Source: Pyxicephalus adspersus (Eukaryota > Chordata > Amphibia > Anura > Pyxicephalidae). From it: a stretch of DNA of 64,000 nt. The stretch is from the NCBI RefSeq assembly GCF_032062135.1, contig NC_092859.1, positions 88,894,967 to 88,958,966 of the forward strand. The letters run 5' to 3'. The notes beneath the pieces are model-generated. The model was not told the origin of the DNA. It did not search any database and saw only the letters and a list, made by a program, of their open reading frames with translations. Of the stretch, positions 1 to 12,370 are shown piece after piece. Positions within the stretch are counted from its first letter, which is position 1. Each line of letters begins with the position of its first letter. A program made the position numbers and the translations under genes.

Positions 1-2529
1 GATATTGTGCTCGTAATCCTTCTCTTGGCAACGTTTTCTTCTGCTGCATTGTCTTGAAACCTTTTCCTCTGCAGTTCCTCATAAAATGATTGGTTGGGAT
101 GCATGTTATGAATTGTCCATTTTACCAGGCCTAGGGTCAAATAACATTTTCAGCCATATAGGAGACATTCTTTGCCTATTTTCACCTCTGGTGATTTGTA
201 GCTGGTCATAGTTGCTGTCTGTCATAGATTGCAGTGCTCATCTTGGCAGCTGCACTGTAGTGGTGTGCCATGATCATCAGCAGATATACTGAAAAACATA
301 GGTAGCTACTGGAGCTGGTGTTTTTCATACTGAGCCTCCAATGCTGTAAAAAGTCAATTGCTCAGTGACTGAGCAACAAAATGCTTACTATTTCTGTGTC
401 ACAGATTGTTCATTGACTGTAATTCATTTTCTTAGCATAAAAAGAGGTAAGAGGAGTGACTCTGAAGCTGCTACAAATTACTTCTAAACCTTTGGCGTGA
501 CATAGGTATTTTTTTAGTGTTTTGTTTTTTCTTTATCTAGGAGCATGGGATGAAATTGCTGTCAAAGCAGAACGCCAGCCAAAAATAATAAGATAAAAAT
601 AAATAGCCTATTAAATTATAAAAAAGCAAAACCCTTAATTCATAGTTTTTACAGGTATTATTTTTTTCCTTGCTGCTGGTAATGCCCTTAGCCTGATGAC
701 CAGCATTATTTAACCCGTGTCTTCTGAGCCCAGATCGTACTGGACCCAAATCATCCTGTTACGGAAAAGTGAAAGAATAAACAGAATAGTGGAGATCATC
801 TTTGTGCTTCCTCTTTCTATTGGCATACTCTTTGTTAGCACAACTGATTGGCTCCTTGTGCTGTTTTTTGACTGGAAGAGGCTGACGTATTGGTATGTAT
901 TTGTGCTGTATTATTAATTATAGAGGGGTATTAACTGTTTTTTTATATATCATCCTAGTTCTGAAGTATCCCTTTTATAGAATTTTTAAATGGAAAAAGT
1001 TTGTAGTATTTATTTTCTTGTACAGACAAATACTTTAATATAATATGATCTGTTGATACAGTTTGGTAAAAATAAAAAAAATAAAAAGCTTTGATCTAAA
1101 ACTGATTTATAAAATATACATTACATAATGCTTTTATCACTTCAAATACCAGAAACTGTTTCTTTTCTCCTTCAATTTCATGGACCCTTTTAAGATGGGA
1201 ATGAACATGGAAGGATTAGGCATTGCCTTCTCTTGCCAGGTTGGTTACCTGGTCAATTCTAGGTGAGGGAAATTTGCTCTATGCCCAACCACTGGGATTG
1301 GCACCTAGTGAGGCAGGGTTACACTGAGGAATAAATATCTGGAGATGGGATGATAAGGGGAGACCTTCTGTTATAAAGTAGTAACGGGACCCTGCAGGGC
1401 CTGATGTCCTGGGATTCAGGGCCCAGCTTAGTTGGGGCTTGGGTCACTAGTCTCTCCCATGTGAGACAGAGACCCACAAATGCTAAAAGAGTTGGGACCA
1501 TCACTCTAACAGTTATTTCACTTCCAACTGATAGAATTGCAGCAACCTATTATCTGTGGATGTAGATTTACATTTGGGAATATGCCTGTCAGCTAGCCTA
1601 GAGCAGGAAGTAGGGAAGAGCCTTTTGCAGTCCTGATATCCTCCAGACCATGGGCTATCTGTCTTGGCTTCCTGCACCATAAGCCTCTCGCCAGTTAAGT
1701 TTAAAAAAAAAACAAAAACAAAAAAAAAACCTTAGACAAAAAAGAATGACTGAGCCTGTGTGTTTGGATCACACATTAGAGAACCATAGTAATCTATAAC
1801 TGTGAAAAGGCAGAGACCCGCATTCAGCACCCTCCCTCCCACTTTATAAATAACACAACAATACCATTAGTTAAATGGCCCATAGGCCTTACCGCCTACT
1901 TGCACCCCAAAACACCCCCCTGTACAAAACACAGGGGCGGGTAGGTGGGCAACTTTTTCTCTCCCTATACTGCCGCTAAATGCTCCACCTCTTCTGTTTC
2001 CCCCTCTTATAACCCTTCTTTTCCCTTCTCACTATTACGTCACTTCTTATTCCGACTATCTGCCTCCCCTAAGACCACCCTTAAACCTAACCCTTTTACT
2101 GCCTGCTCCCTATCTTCTCCAGTCATGAAGGCCTTCCACTAGCCCTCATTGCGTTCCCGATCCAGGCCTTTCTTTCCCTTCTATGAGGATGGGTGCTTCA
2201 CTACATTACATAAAATCAGCCCTTTTATTCTATTCAGGGGTAGACAAAGGTGAAAAGTGTGCCACGGTATGGGGCCTCAGACTCTGCTAAGCCAACGGGT
2301 CCAAGTCAGTTATGCACAGGTACCCACCGTTGGCTACGTCCCCCACTGATTTTCTATATATAGCATCACACATTTTATATTTAAATATTTCACTATTTTA
2401 TACTATTTTAGGTCACAGCATTCTTTAAAATTCTCATCTACCTTACAATTTTTTTTTCCTCTTAGAAGAAGTAGCCCTGATTGCAAATGATTTTTGGAAA
2501 CCAGATACAGTGCTAATTTATAATGCTAA
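1..2529. other. Unique non-coding DNA, no gene seen
   Basis: No open frame here has a recognisable domain or a plausible exon pattern. Positions 1180-1560 are somewhat richer in GC and may be an old insertion I cannot classify. Positions 1708-1730 are an A-rich simple tract. Nothing else stands out apart from the pyrimidine-rich stretch listed next. Confidence 0.5.
1915..2180. other. Pyrimidine-rich stretch, possible old TE insertion
   Basis: The plus strand is strongly biased to C and T for about 260 bp, unlike the AT-rich surroundings. A short hairpin sits at its left edge, where CCCCTGT pairs with ACAGGGG around 1916-1937. No terminal repeats or coding motif were found, so the family is unknown. 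It may be the non-coding part of a retroelement. Confidence 0.3.
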
Positions 2530-3330
2530 CAAGGGGCAGAAAAACATGTGAATGAATTGACCCGTTAATAATTTATTTGGAAAAGCATGTGGTGATGTTG
2601 CTGCTTTCATTGCAGAGCTCTCGGTGTGATTTCTGAGCCCTCCAGAGCAAAGGTTTAGCGTTTCTGATGGCAAGAAAAGACTGAAGTGAAATCCATGAAT
2701 ATATGTACATATTAACAACCAGGGTTTTGTAGGAGCAGCAGTTGACAAATAAGGAAAGCCTTTTCTGCAGCATTGCCCTGGGAGTGTGAAAACTGACAGT
2801 AGAATCCACACGTGAGGTGCACAAAAATCATTTTAACAACTGTGAATTAATATTGCTTTGCATGGTAAAAGAAAATTGCCTGTGATGTTCTGTATTGCTT
2901 ATTAAAGCAGACACTGACTCAGCTATCGCTTTAATGCTACTACAACATAACATGACATTTTTAGGATGGACGATATGTCGCCACTGTTGATTTGTGCAAA
3001 GCCTAGCAGTCTCTTGGGAGCTAGCCATTCATTACACTTCTTCCTCCAGAACCATTAATTTTTCATCAGTGCAATTTGATCTACTTATTGGCAAAATAAC
3101 ATTTTCAATTCTGCAATTTTCAGCAAAACTTCTACACTACCACATAATGCAAATATTCTGCAAACAATACAATGTGCACATGACTGCGTTGCAGCAATCA
3201 GTAAATAAATACTTCATCGGGACGGCATATTAATAAGAATTTCACCAACATCCAAATGTAATGATCTCTTATGCATTTTTCATGTGTGTGATGAATTGAG
3301 CATAAATTGCCATAAATTAACTAATACATT
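2530..3330. promoter_or_regulatory. Candidate conserved non-coding element (enhancer-like)
   Basis: About 800 bp of high-complexity sequence without simple repeats or TE ends. It contains a perfect octamer ATGCAAAT (POU-type site, 3147-3154), several TAAT cores and long runs that look evenly composed rather than drifting. That texture is typical of deeply conserved developmental enhancers. This is inference from composition only; no alignment was made and the target gene is unknown. Confidence 0.3.
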
Positions 3331-4504
3331 TACTGCCTCTGACTCAAATGGCATGATTTTTAATAATTAATTTTAATTATCTAGGAAATCTTGAATTTTT
3401 TTAAAAAAGGACTTAGCTACTAATTTATTTTAGCTCTTTTTTTCATTTAAGCTAAAATAATTGCACAAAGAATTTGTTCTGACAGGAATGTTTAACCTTT
3501 TTGATAAGCAGACAGATGTTTTATTATTTTAATAGGCATACATGAGAGGCGTAGGAAAGGATTTCTGCTTGGTCAGCTATAGCTTTCAAGATATTCTTAT
3601 ATGGGCCAATTATAAACAGATAAAGCCCTTTTATACAAAATCTGCTAATTATCTTTGATACAAGGAGCACAGAATCCAGGAGTCATGTGTTCAATAAAAT
3701 AAAAAAAAAACCTGAAGCTTTCTAATTTGGAAACTAAAGTATTTTAAAGGACCCATGCCCATTTCTTTGGACCTTTGTGGTGAGTTAAAGAATCTGTTAT
3801 TAATAAATGGTTTGCCAGTTCAAACAAGACGTTTTTCAGGGCAGGTCTATTTTTTTTCCTCCAACCAAAAAGCTGATGTGCACATTAGTTCATACCCTCC
3901 TCCCACTGGTGGCACCATGGAACATAATAAACTGCCCTTTTTCTTTCACTAGCAGCTTTCTCTAGATGTTTCTCATAATTTGATCAATTCTTCCAATAAA
4001 TTTAATGACCTTGGAAGTAGATCAATGTCAATCACGTGTTATCAGCGATGATGTCCATTTTTTGCTGTACATTTTTGCATGACAGATTTTGCTGGTTGTG
4101 CAAATACTGCACTGTAACTGTATTTCCGTAGTGCCAGACATCTGAAGTTTCAAGACAGGAGATTGACAAGAGTATCAATGGAGACTGTGTAAATAGGGTA
4201 CCACTATTCCTTTCTGTGAGGGTGCAGATATCTAGTTATCCCCTTATTTAGGGGGCTTCCAGGTTTCAGAAATAAGCCCTAAACATATATCTTTTGTAAA
4301 AGATGATGTGGGGATAATTGCCCTTGTTTCTTATAATTAGGTGACAAGGCTTTCTGCCATCTAACATTGCATGGAACATCCCCTTCATGTTGACTTTGTC
4401 TGGTACAGGAAGGGGTTTGCTCAGTTGCTGTATTCCGTTTCCTGGGCATGCAGGCTTCATAACAGGTCTTGTTTGGATTTTTTGTTTTCTTGATTCTTGT
4501 TTTG
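3331..4504. other. Unique non-coding DNA, no gene seen
   Basis: AT-rich single-copy-looking sequence. A CACGTG E-box and GATA/TTATCA-like words lie near 4035-4050 and could extend the regulatory interval to the left, but the support is weak. Confidence 0.4.
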
Positions 4505-4688
4505 GACATATTACGCAGTCCATAGTCATATTTCTAGCTGTCCCTCAAGAAACTCACAATCTAATGTCCCGACTATTGTCATATGTCTTTAATACAGTCT
4601 AAGGTCATTTTTTGGGGGAAGCCAATTACCTTAACTGCATGTTTTTAGAAAATAAGGAGCATGTGTACCAGAAAGAAAAACACTTGCC
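4505..4688 (-). repeat. SINE 3' portion (V-SINE-like), reversed, truncated
   Basis: Read on the minus strand, this matches the 3' half of the full-length SINE at 50051-50397. Shared landmarks on the plus strand are ATTACGCAG, CATAGTCATAT, AGCTGTCCCTCAA, CTCACAATCTAATGTCCC, GGGGGAAGCCAATTA and TGCATGTTTTT. The tRNA-like head is absent and the match fades after about 4650. The copy is several percent or more diverged, so it is old and inactive. Confidence 0.7.
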
Positions 4689-6993
4689 TCCAACCTCCTT
4701 AGGACAAATTATTCAAAATCCATTCTAACACAAACATTTGGGATTAACCTGTCAATTTTTGATAAAATCAAACCTAGCAAATTTGCTTATTGCTAAGATT
4801 AAAGGCAGTGTTACACAATATGCTCAATGATTCATACAACAAGGTTAATTTCAGGACTGTATTATATAGTGCATAATAGTAATTTTTAAATATAACCTAG
4901 CCATTATTACATTTTCTGTTTCTGTCTTTGCAGTATAACATTTATTACGATTTATGTTGATGTAGCTTACAGACCTGAAGTTGACCTCCAAACCCATATA
5001 AAACAATGAAATCCTGTTTAACCAAATAGCTGTATTTACAATGAAATCAGTTGGAAGTCATCATATGAACAGCAGATTTCACACTAGAAGTGAGAGGATC
5101 AGCACACCTAACCAACTCACACCTAACTTTTTGTTAGTTTGACCCTGCAGAGATCTAGGTGATGGCCACCTTATTGTGTATCATTGTGTCTTCACTGTCT
5201 GGGGCAGTTTGGTAATGAATCTGTATTGCTTACCTGCAGCACAGAAAGTGAGGTCACCTGCCTAGCATTGGTGCCTAGATAAAAGAACTGGTAAAACCAT
5301 GTCACAAGTTGTTTGTCAGGAAAGCAGTCTATGGATAAATGTTCAAACCTGAAGCCTCTAAAGCGCACATTATATTGTTTTGGAGTTATGGAGCAAATGA
5401 CTAAAGAGGAAAATATGAGTGGTTTTATTCATATACAAAGCTTTATTTTCATATTAGTTTAAATAAACAGTTGCTTTTGTCATCCTTTAACAAAAAAGAT
5501 GTTTTAAATAATCTGGTTTGTCCTGGAACAAAAAACGATATTTCCAGAAACAGAAATGTGGCTTTATTCCATTCAGGATATAATATAAGCACACCTTTGG
5601 CAAAAAAGGGAGGCTTCATTCATGTTGTATTCTAGTGCTGAAGTTAAATCTATCTATCTATCTATCTATCTATACAATGCTATATATGTATTTAATGTAC
5701 TTATTTAAAATATTAGAGAAGTTTAGCTGGGCAGACCTTTCAGCATGGGCAGTACAGAAAATTTAGCCTTCTGCAATAAACAAGCCAGAAAACACTTACC
5801 CCTTGACTCAGCCACATAATATGTGACTAACATTGGTTTTAACATGCTTCGTTCTTGATGTAAATTATTTGCATTGCTTTTGCCAGTAATACCATAAAGA
5901 TATCATGATAATATGACTACTGAATTATTGTGTAAAATATTACAAAGGTGTAGTGCAGGAGACTGTGCAGAATTTGTAGGTATTTTATTTCCATTTATTT
6001 CTAAAAGAATGAAAAATTGATTATTGTTACAGTTTCATTCAGTAGAATTATTAGGTGTACCCTATTAGTTTATGTTAATGAAAAAAACATGTAGGGTATT
6101 ATCTTGTATACATTTATCTAAGTCCCTTGCTCCTTAAACTGACATTAATCCTACAGTTAGGAAGCAGAACTAATAAGGAGGAGTAACCATGTGTAAGACG
6201 TGTAGTTAATCTGAACAGACAACCACTTATTTCAGCCATCATAGTGTGAAAAACATTAAAAAAATCCAGTAATATTAGTAAATTAAACCCTCAGATATAG
6301 TTTTAATATTACAGATGACTGAAAAATTAAACCGCAAAAAACCCCAATCAAACACCTGTCTCTATCATGAAAGAGCTTTGGGAAGTGTAAGGTAAGCAAG
6401 AAATTCACTGTGCACTGTAATAAAAGTTTGAAAACATTTGCGGATAACTATACTTTCATACAGTTTATTAAGTATAACTCTCTCCAGCATTCCCCTTTTC
6501 AGAATCCTACATTACTCCTGCATACTCCTTGTAGAGCTTCATCGTGCAGCCTGCTGGGAAGCTCACAACCTCCATAGGATGTCTTCTGGTTGGAAGTACA
6601 AGTAATAAAAACCTTATAACTCGCCCTCCCCAACACTATCTTAAAAAAAATTGTTATTACGGTCTTTGCCTTGTGGAAGAAATTTAACTTCTAGTCACTG
6701 TGACCACGTGGCAAATGAAGGAAGATCTCTCTAATGCCTACATAAACGGCAATAATTTTGTTCTAAAGTAACCAATTAACCTAAGTTGGGCTTTAAGTAA
6801 AGCTGATATATAAACGAATTGGTCATTGGAAACTGCAACAATAATTGATAGCATTACCTGATACCTGATATTTTATTGTACAGATTAATTGGTACACCTA
6901 TTTACCAACAATTAAAAATGAAATTGTACCTATACTAACCAAAACCTAAGAACTGTTAGGAGAGTTAAGAAAATATTGATGCAATTTACACAT
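4689..6993. other. Unique non-coding DNA, no gene seen
   Basis: AT-rich intergenic or intronic sequence with one tetranucleotide microsatellite. Positions 6480-6620 are a little richer in C but show no recognisable ends. No coding signal is visible on either strand. Confidence 0.45.
5648..5673. repeat. (TCTA)n microsatellite
   Basis: About six perfect TCTA units in a row, followed by a TATA-rich stretch. A short polymorphic-type simple repeat with no associated gene. Confidence 0.9.
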
Positions 6994-7335
6994 TTAGGCT
7001 CATTTAGACATGTACACACGTCAGATGATTCGCGGGCGAGACAAGCCACAGTGCTCGCCTTGGCCAAGAATCTGACGTGCGTACTGAGGCCATCTGATGT
7101 TGTTCATAGATCTGTGCAGCGTGGATCCATGAACGAAACAAGGCGAACGACCACAATGGAAGTGAAGGGAGGAGATTGCAGTGGGGTACCGCTCACATGA
7201 TCCCACGTCCCTTCTCTAAACCGTACGGCGCTGTGTGTACAACACTCGTCCATTCATCTTTGTTCGTTTGTTCAGTCATTTGTTGTTGGAAACGATCGTG
7301 AAATACAAAAATCTAGTGCGTGTACGTAGCCCAAC
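6994..7335. mobile_element. CpG-rich MITE (Harbinger-like frog family)
   Basis: A GC- and CpG-rich island in AT-rich flanks. The left end contains GTACACACGTCAGAT and the right end, read in reverse, contains CTACGTACACGCACTAGAT, so the ends are related inverted repeats. A subterminal hairpin pairs about 7018-7042 with 7054-7080. I recognise the interior as a dispersed frog MITE from memory. The exact target-site duplication is not clear. Short open frames inside it are not genes. Confidence 0.6.
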
Positions 7336-7390
7336 TTTCTTGTGTTTGGGTTAGATAACAAGAACAAAACTAGCAATTTTCCTGTATCCT

Positions 7391-7480
7391 TTAAGCTCCC
7401 TAGCAGTATTTCTGAGTGGGGCTCAGGGTTATTTTTCAGTACCAGAAGCCCCGAGCCACACTCAGGGTGGAATTGCAAAA
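7391..7480. mobile_element. Fragment of a TTAA-bounded element
   Basis: It starts at TTAA (7391-7394), followed by GCTCCCTAGCAGTATT, similar in style to the CCACCTAAGCGTTAC end of the element at 46109. A hairpin follows, pairing GAGTGGGGCTC (about 7414) with GAGCCACACTC (about 7454). Only one end is visible, so the copy is truncated. TTAA targets are used by piggyBac and Kolobok elements; which applies here is inference. Confidence 0.5.
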
Positions 7481-9143
7481 GGACTTAACTGGTCCCAACG
7501 TGCCCGCTTCATCCTCCAGCGAGGATGTGTATTTATAACTTTTCTACCCTGTTTTAACTTGATAGATCTTCTTGCATCTGCTTAGTTAGCCTTTCCAATA
7601 TGTTGCTACATCAGTTGGCCTGTTGTATCTATTTAGAACTTGGTCAGGATCCTAATAACAGTTGTGTGCCATGACTTAATGACTGCATTCTTCCGTAAGC
7701 CTTATTGACACCTATCTTTGATGTTGTCTTCAGCAATAAGTGGCACAAGAACCACCTCTACTGCAAGACTTTTTTTTTCTTAGGGATATTTTCAACATAT
7801 ACGTGAAAAGCCATGTTGAACAGTTGCTAACCCTTTACACTCCTCTACTGTAAATTGACCAGTCATGCACTTCCTATTCATGTAATCCTTGATTGTATTC
7901 TTTTACAACCCTTAATATATACATTTTTCAAAAGAAAAAAATAAAACTCTCTCTACTTTATTAAAAATGACTGTTGGAGAGCAGAACTTTAAATCTGGTT
8001 CCTATGATCTCATTGAAACTTGGACCAGACTGTTTTTTCCTTACATTATGTAAACCTATAAACCCTTGTTGGTTTGTTAGCATGGAGAGTTCATGTGTGC
8101 AAAAAATTTACCAAGTGCCTGGAATAATTGTCTTATTTAGACCAAAATCGCTGCAGTTGTTATAATTAATAGTCCACACCAATGGATTTTGGTGCCAGGA
8201 AAAAAACTTTAGAATCAAGTTTTAATAACCAACAAAGTAAGTGTGTTTATCTATAAGTTAATCAGTTGTTAGCATTTATGTTACATTTAGGACTAGGTGC
8301 TAAGTGGCTATGTCTCTGATTAGCATTTTAGGGGTTAAGTGTTGGGTTACATTTTAGAGTTTGTATGAGGACCCTCCACATTGGAAAAAACAAGCTTCAT
8401 ACCCAGAACTACCTAATAGCTCAGGAGACCAGTGAATCCTTTGTTTAATTTTATTTGCAACTGCGTTATCAAAGATTGATGATAATGGGTAGGATATGAA
8501 TGAGTTTTCCTAAAGTCAAGGGCAATCTGAGACACTAGGGAATGCATTCCTTCTAGTAATTTGCACCTTCTGTTCAGATTTGTTTATTTTAATCACTCTT
8601 TTCAAATTTCACGCTGAGTTTCAGAACACCTGTCTTCTCTGTCCTATCTGCAACTGATTTTTCCTCACTGCTTTATTCTGAGTGGCGGTGTCTTTGTGAA
8701 ATGTGACCTTTGTCTGATAAGCCTATACATTTTTCGACTGTATGAATGACAGAGTATTATACAGAGTCATGCTGCAACAATATTAACCTGCAAACTCTTG
8801 GCAGAGATCTACACCTATATCATCTTTTCATCATCACTTAAAAGGGTCTCTGTCATATGTTGCCAAATGCCAGCTTATGAAAGAGAAATCTGCAGCAGCA
8901 CTTCTGGCATAAGGCATTTTCCATGAATGTAATATTCCATGTTATTTAGAACCGAAATGGCAAAAAAAGAAATTTTCATTTAAGTAACATTTAAGGAGAA
9001 ACACCTGTCTGTAACTACAAAAAAATCATGTCTTGTCCTTCCATGCATTCCTATCTTCTTGTTGCATCTGCACCATCATTTTCAGTACAAGCATAGCATA
9101 ATTTCCTATGCTCCCCTTTTGTGTTGATTCCTGCAGTGACCCC
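7481..9143. other. Unique non-coding DNA, no gene seen
   Basis: No coding signal, terminal repeats or simple repeats of note on either strand. Probably old, decayed sequence. Confidence 0.4.
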
Positions 9144-9197
9144 CACCAAAATTCTATATTTAGTGTCCCACACCAAAATTCTATATTTAGTGTCCCA
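9144..9197. repeat. Two-copy 27-bp tandem duplication
   Basis: Two identical 27-bp units, each containing CCAAAATTCTATATTTAG, lie head to tail. The identity points to a recent local duplication or replication slippage. Confidence 0.85.
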
Positions 9198-9639
9198 CAA
9201 TGATCTATATACTACAGTCCTCGACAGGACCACACAGAAAAAAAACACTGAATTGTGACCAGCAGGTTAGGGACCTATCTATCCTGGAATACACTACTTC
9301 TGATTTTCCTACCTTCCATAGCATCAGCAATTAGGAAGAACGGTGAGGGACGAGTGACCTCTTTCTACATTTTTAAAAGTATAATTTTTTTAGCCTATAG
9401 TTGGGTTCCTTAATAGTATCATATATGTTATGTAAACATCCCAAAGCACTGCTTTAATGTTTCCTTAACATTTTTGTACCAGCCCTCATGCTCCGCTAAG
9501 GCCCTCATGTTCGGCCACTGGAACCAGCTGTCAACAGGCAACAGACAATAAACAGATGAAGTTCCAGTCTAGAAATAAGGGTGAATCAATCTTTTCATAG
9601 CAAAAATAGAAAATCCAATTTTGGGACTTTAAAGGCCAA

Positions 9640-9800
9640 AATTTCTCATATAAAATTCATAAAATCTTTTATTCAGGTACAAAATAACAATAATAGTACT
9701 TACATAAAAACACACTACAGTGAATTTCTCCTGCATGGACACTAAGATGTACCTACTGTCGACGTGTTTCGCGGAAACTCTATCTGCTTCTTCAGGATAG
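9640..9800 (-). repeat. Possible retroelement tail with recurrent GCGAAAC motif
   Basis: Read in reverse, positions 9757-9796 give CCTGAAGAAGC followed by GCGAAACACGTCGAC. This motif recurs in interspersed repeats of amphibians and other vertebrates, by memory. A CTTTTATTCAGG segment near 9665 provides an AATAAA-type polyadenylation signal on the minus strand. A similar motif on the plus strand lies at 29934-29968. The family is not identified. Confidence 0.35.
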
Positions 9801-9955
9801 GCAGGGAGATCTGTGGTGTTAACACATGATCATATCGTAAATATTTACAGTTATATCAATTTCCATTATGACATGGCAAAAGGGGTCATCATGGAGGGTA
9901 GACATATTTCTCCTCATTTAACTGTGATTTTATATAAATTAACCAGCAACTGGTC

Positions 9956-10376
9956 TGTGGGGATTCCAGACCTGGGTTTTGCATGTCACTAAGAAGTGTT
10001 CTGATCCAGGCCAAAGTTGGGTTTTGTCTGGCCATTAATTACTGCACAGCTGTGAGCAGCAGGTAAAAAGGAAAGGAACAGGGAAGCTGCCTGTGAGAGC
10101 CATTGTTGTACTACATGCAAGTAAAGGTTTCTGGAACGTTTGTGTTGAGTTGGCTGGGTTAGCCACCAACTGGGAGAGGAATCTGCCTGCTGTTTAGTTA
10201 GTGCCTGACTGGCTAGGATTTATTTCGTTTTATCTTATGCAACCTTTTTAATAACACTGACTGCTGGTCAGTTCCAACCTTTTCTATTGTCTCCAGTGTG
10301 CTTTATACACTTCTCCAGCAGTGTGAGAGTAACTTTTACCCCAGAAAAGGTGATCCCACAAGGGTGGTATACCACA
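9956..10376 (+). mobile_element. Possible solo LTR
   Basis: The left end TGTGGGGA and a right-side TCCCACA (ending at 10360) form the short inverted ends expected of an LTR. A second possible right end, ACCACA, lies at 10376. An AATAA-type signal near 10250 is followed by a GT-rich stretch, as in an R-U5 segment. No matching 4-6 bp target duplication was found and no internal retroviral or Gypsy coding sequence is present, so the call is tentative. Confidence 0.35.
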
Positions 10377-10483
10377 TCATCATAAAAAACACAATAACAA
10401 AGTTATATATAACTCACATAATTAATTATAGGATGCTCATAATGGTCCATACATCCCTTTTTGTTACAATGATGGACATATTC

Positions 10484-10629
10484 TATATTCATGATTGATT
10501 TTAAAAAGTGATTTATTACGTCCCCCCCCCCCCCTTTTTCCCTCTGTTTACCCCTCCTTTCACCACCTCCCTACACACCCCCCCCCTTTTTCCCTCTGTT
10601 TTCACTTATCAAAATCAATCATGAATATA
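10484..10629. repeat. Palindrome with C-tract loop
   Basis: The arms at 10484-10510 and 10603-10629 pair at 25 of 27 positions (core ATTCATGATTGATTTT). The ~90 bp loop is almost entirely pyrimidine on the plus strand. It contains a run of about 14 C and a direct repeat of a C-run plus TTTTTCCCTCTGTTT (about 10522-10549 and 10579-10602). The complementary strand has long G runs that could form G-quadruplex or triplex structures. It may be a small MITE with an expanded centre. Confidence 0.7.
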
Positions 10630-10802
10630 TAAAGGATTTTCTTGGATTGGCCCTTGTCTCTGTAATGACTTAACCTAAGGAACCTAAGGATGTGGCCTTG
10701 AAGATATAATATATAAAGAGAAACTCTAACACTTTCTATACTTTGTGAATCTTTTCCTTAATTGGTTAAAACAATAGAACCTCAGTGAAAATTGGTGAAA
10801 AT

Positions 10803-10960
10803 CTTAAGATTTTTGCACATGTGCAATAATAGCCGTTGGAAAGGATCTTTCATGATCCTTTCCAACAACTATCACTGCACAATGCATGAACGAGTGCTGT
10901 ACATACAGCACCGTTCTGCTCTATGCATAAGACAGTGTCTTATCATCGGGGAAACAGGGT
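10803..10960. mobile_element. MITE fragment (same type as 26978)
   Basis: The left end reads TTAAGAT then GTGCAATAAT, a decayed form of the TAAGCTGCGTACACAC end seen at 26975. Inside are a perfect hairpin with 13-bp arms (10835-10847 with 10854-10866, GTTGGAAAGGATC) and a second hairpin GTGCTGTA/TACAGCAC at 10894-10911. I recognise it as a dispersed frog MITE. The right end is lost or decayed. Confidence 0.6.
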
Positions 10961-12075
10961 ACTATTTTATATAATATTATATCATGTATATATGATATCT
11001 TTCTGCAATGTAGCAATGCCTCACATATACTGTTAGATGGCAAGGAAACTAATGTGACCTTTGTGACTGTGATTTTATATTAAAGCCTCAGCATGCAACT
11101 GCCAGGGTGCGACATCATCTAAAATATACCTTTGAGAAAACGCTGAACTCTACCACAAACATAGCTTTAGTTTATAAACTAGACAGATATTACCTGAAGT
11201 ATGTTTTTAGTATGTACAGCATGACTAATTAAAAATATATTTTTGGCGAAAACAGAAAAAAATGCAAAGAAAAAAGCATATACAAATGAATTCAAAGAAG
11301 TCTTGTAAGACCATTACACTGAAAGAGAGCCTGGTCTAAAAGGATATTTTATTGCAAACTTAGAGGCATCACTAAATGAAAAATGGGGCTGGTTCATAAT
11401 TACTAAATAACCTAAGTAATATAAGTAGTTATACCCTTGGCTTGACATAGGAAGAGGTTTGACTGATCTAAACTAAGAAAAAGCCATATTGGCCCTGTAC
11501 AAGAGTGGCTGGATAGATAACAGGATTTTTTGCATATGAAGTAAGTCAAAAATTGTTTACATTTTTTAATGCTGTATTTTTTAATGTGTTCCTGTTTATA
11601 ATGATTACATACAGTGAGAAAGGAAAGCACCAATTCAACCACAGAATATAAACAATGCTTGTTTGCGTTGGATCTTGGAATTGAGGCTGTGTTTTTGTGC
11701 ATTTGCGCTGACTTTGGCAAGGTTCTGTACTGATGATTTTGGCATCTAACAATGGATTCAAAAGAGTTCAATTATTTTTTTTCTATTTGGGAGGTTAATA
11801 TTTAACCATAGGTCATTAAATATGCACACATGATGCATACGGGCAATAGAATAGTCTATTAGTTGTCTGTTTTTGCCATTCAGGCGTTTAAAGTGTGCTA
11901 TAGACTGTTAGATTATTATAGATTATTTGTGAATGTATGTCTCATATTTACATTTTACGTGTTATATGCTTTAGGCTAGCTAAGGGTCAATGTTGGAAAA
12001 GTGTAGTTTTTTATTTTTTAGGATCTTCAGGGTAAAATGAACTGATTTATGTAAATTTTAGAAATGTTGTGTATA
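10961..12075. other. Unique non-coding DNA, no gene seen
   Basis: AT-rich. Minus-strand open frames at 11412-11771 are low-complexity in codon content and overlap each other in different frames, so I do not treat them as coding. Confidence 0.4.
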
Positions 12076-12370
12076 TGTAGCACTACCCTTGCCGGAGCTT
12101 CCGATTGCTTGGACTTCTCTTTTCGTACCAACAACACCAATAATAAAAAAACACAGAACTTTATTAAAAAGCAGTATATTCAGGTCCGGGAGAACATTGA
12201 ATAAGTAGGTGGTTCACAGGAAGAACGTTAAAAACTTTCACAAGAAAATACACAAGGTATACAACTGGGTGTTTGTATTGTTATCTCTGCCTGTATAAGC
12301 CTGGTCTACATTGCACTAGGCAGGTAGCAGAGAAGCACCGCTGCAAAAAATAGAAAAAACAAAAGAAGGT
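12076..12370 (-). mobile_element. Possible LTR end, minus strand
   Basis: Read in reverse, the segment ends AAGGGTAGTGCTACA, an LTR-like CA terminus, preceded about 85 bp upstream by AATAAAG (12160-12165 region), a polyadenylation signal. The composition resembles an R-U5 region. The other end and a target duplication could not be located, so the element may be truncated or misidentified. Confidence 0.3.

Noticed and set aside
9051..9248. Minus-strand open frame with a duplicated VWDTKYRIL phrase
   Set aside because: The protein repeat only reflects the 27-bp DNA duplication at 9144-9197.
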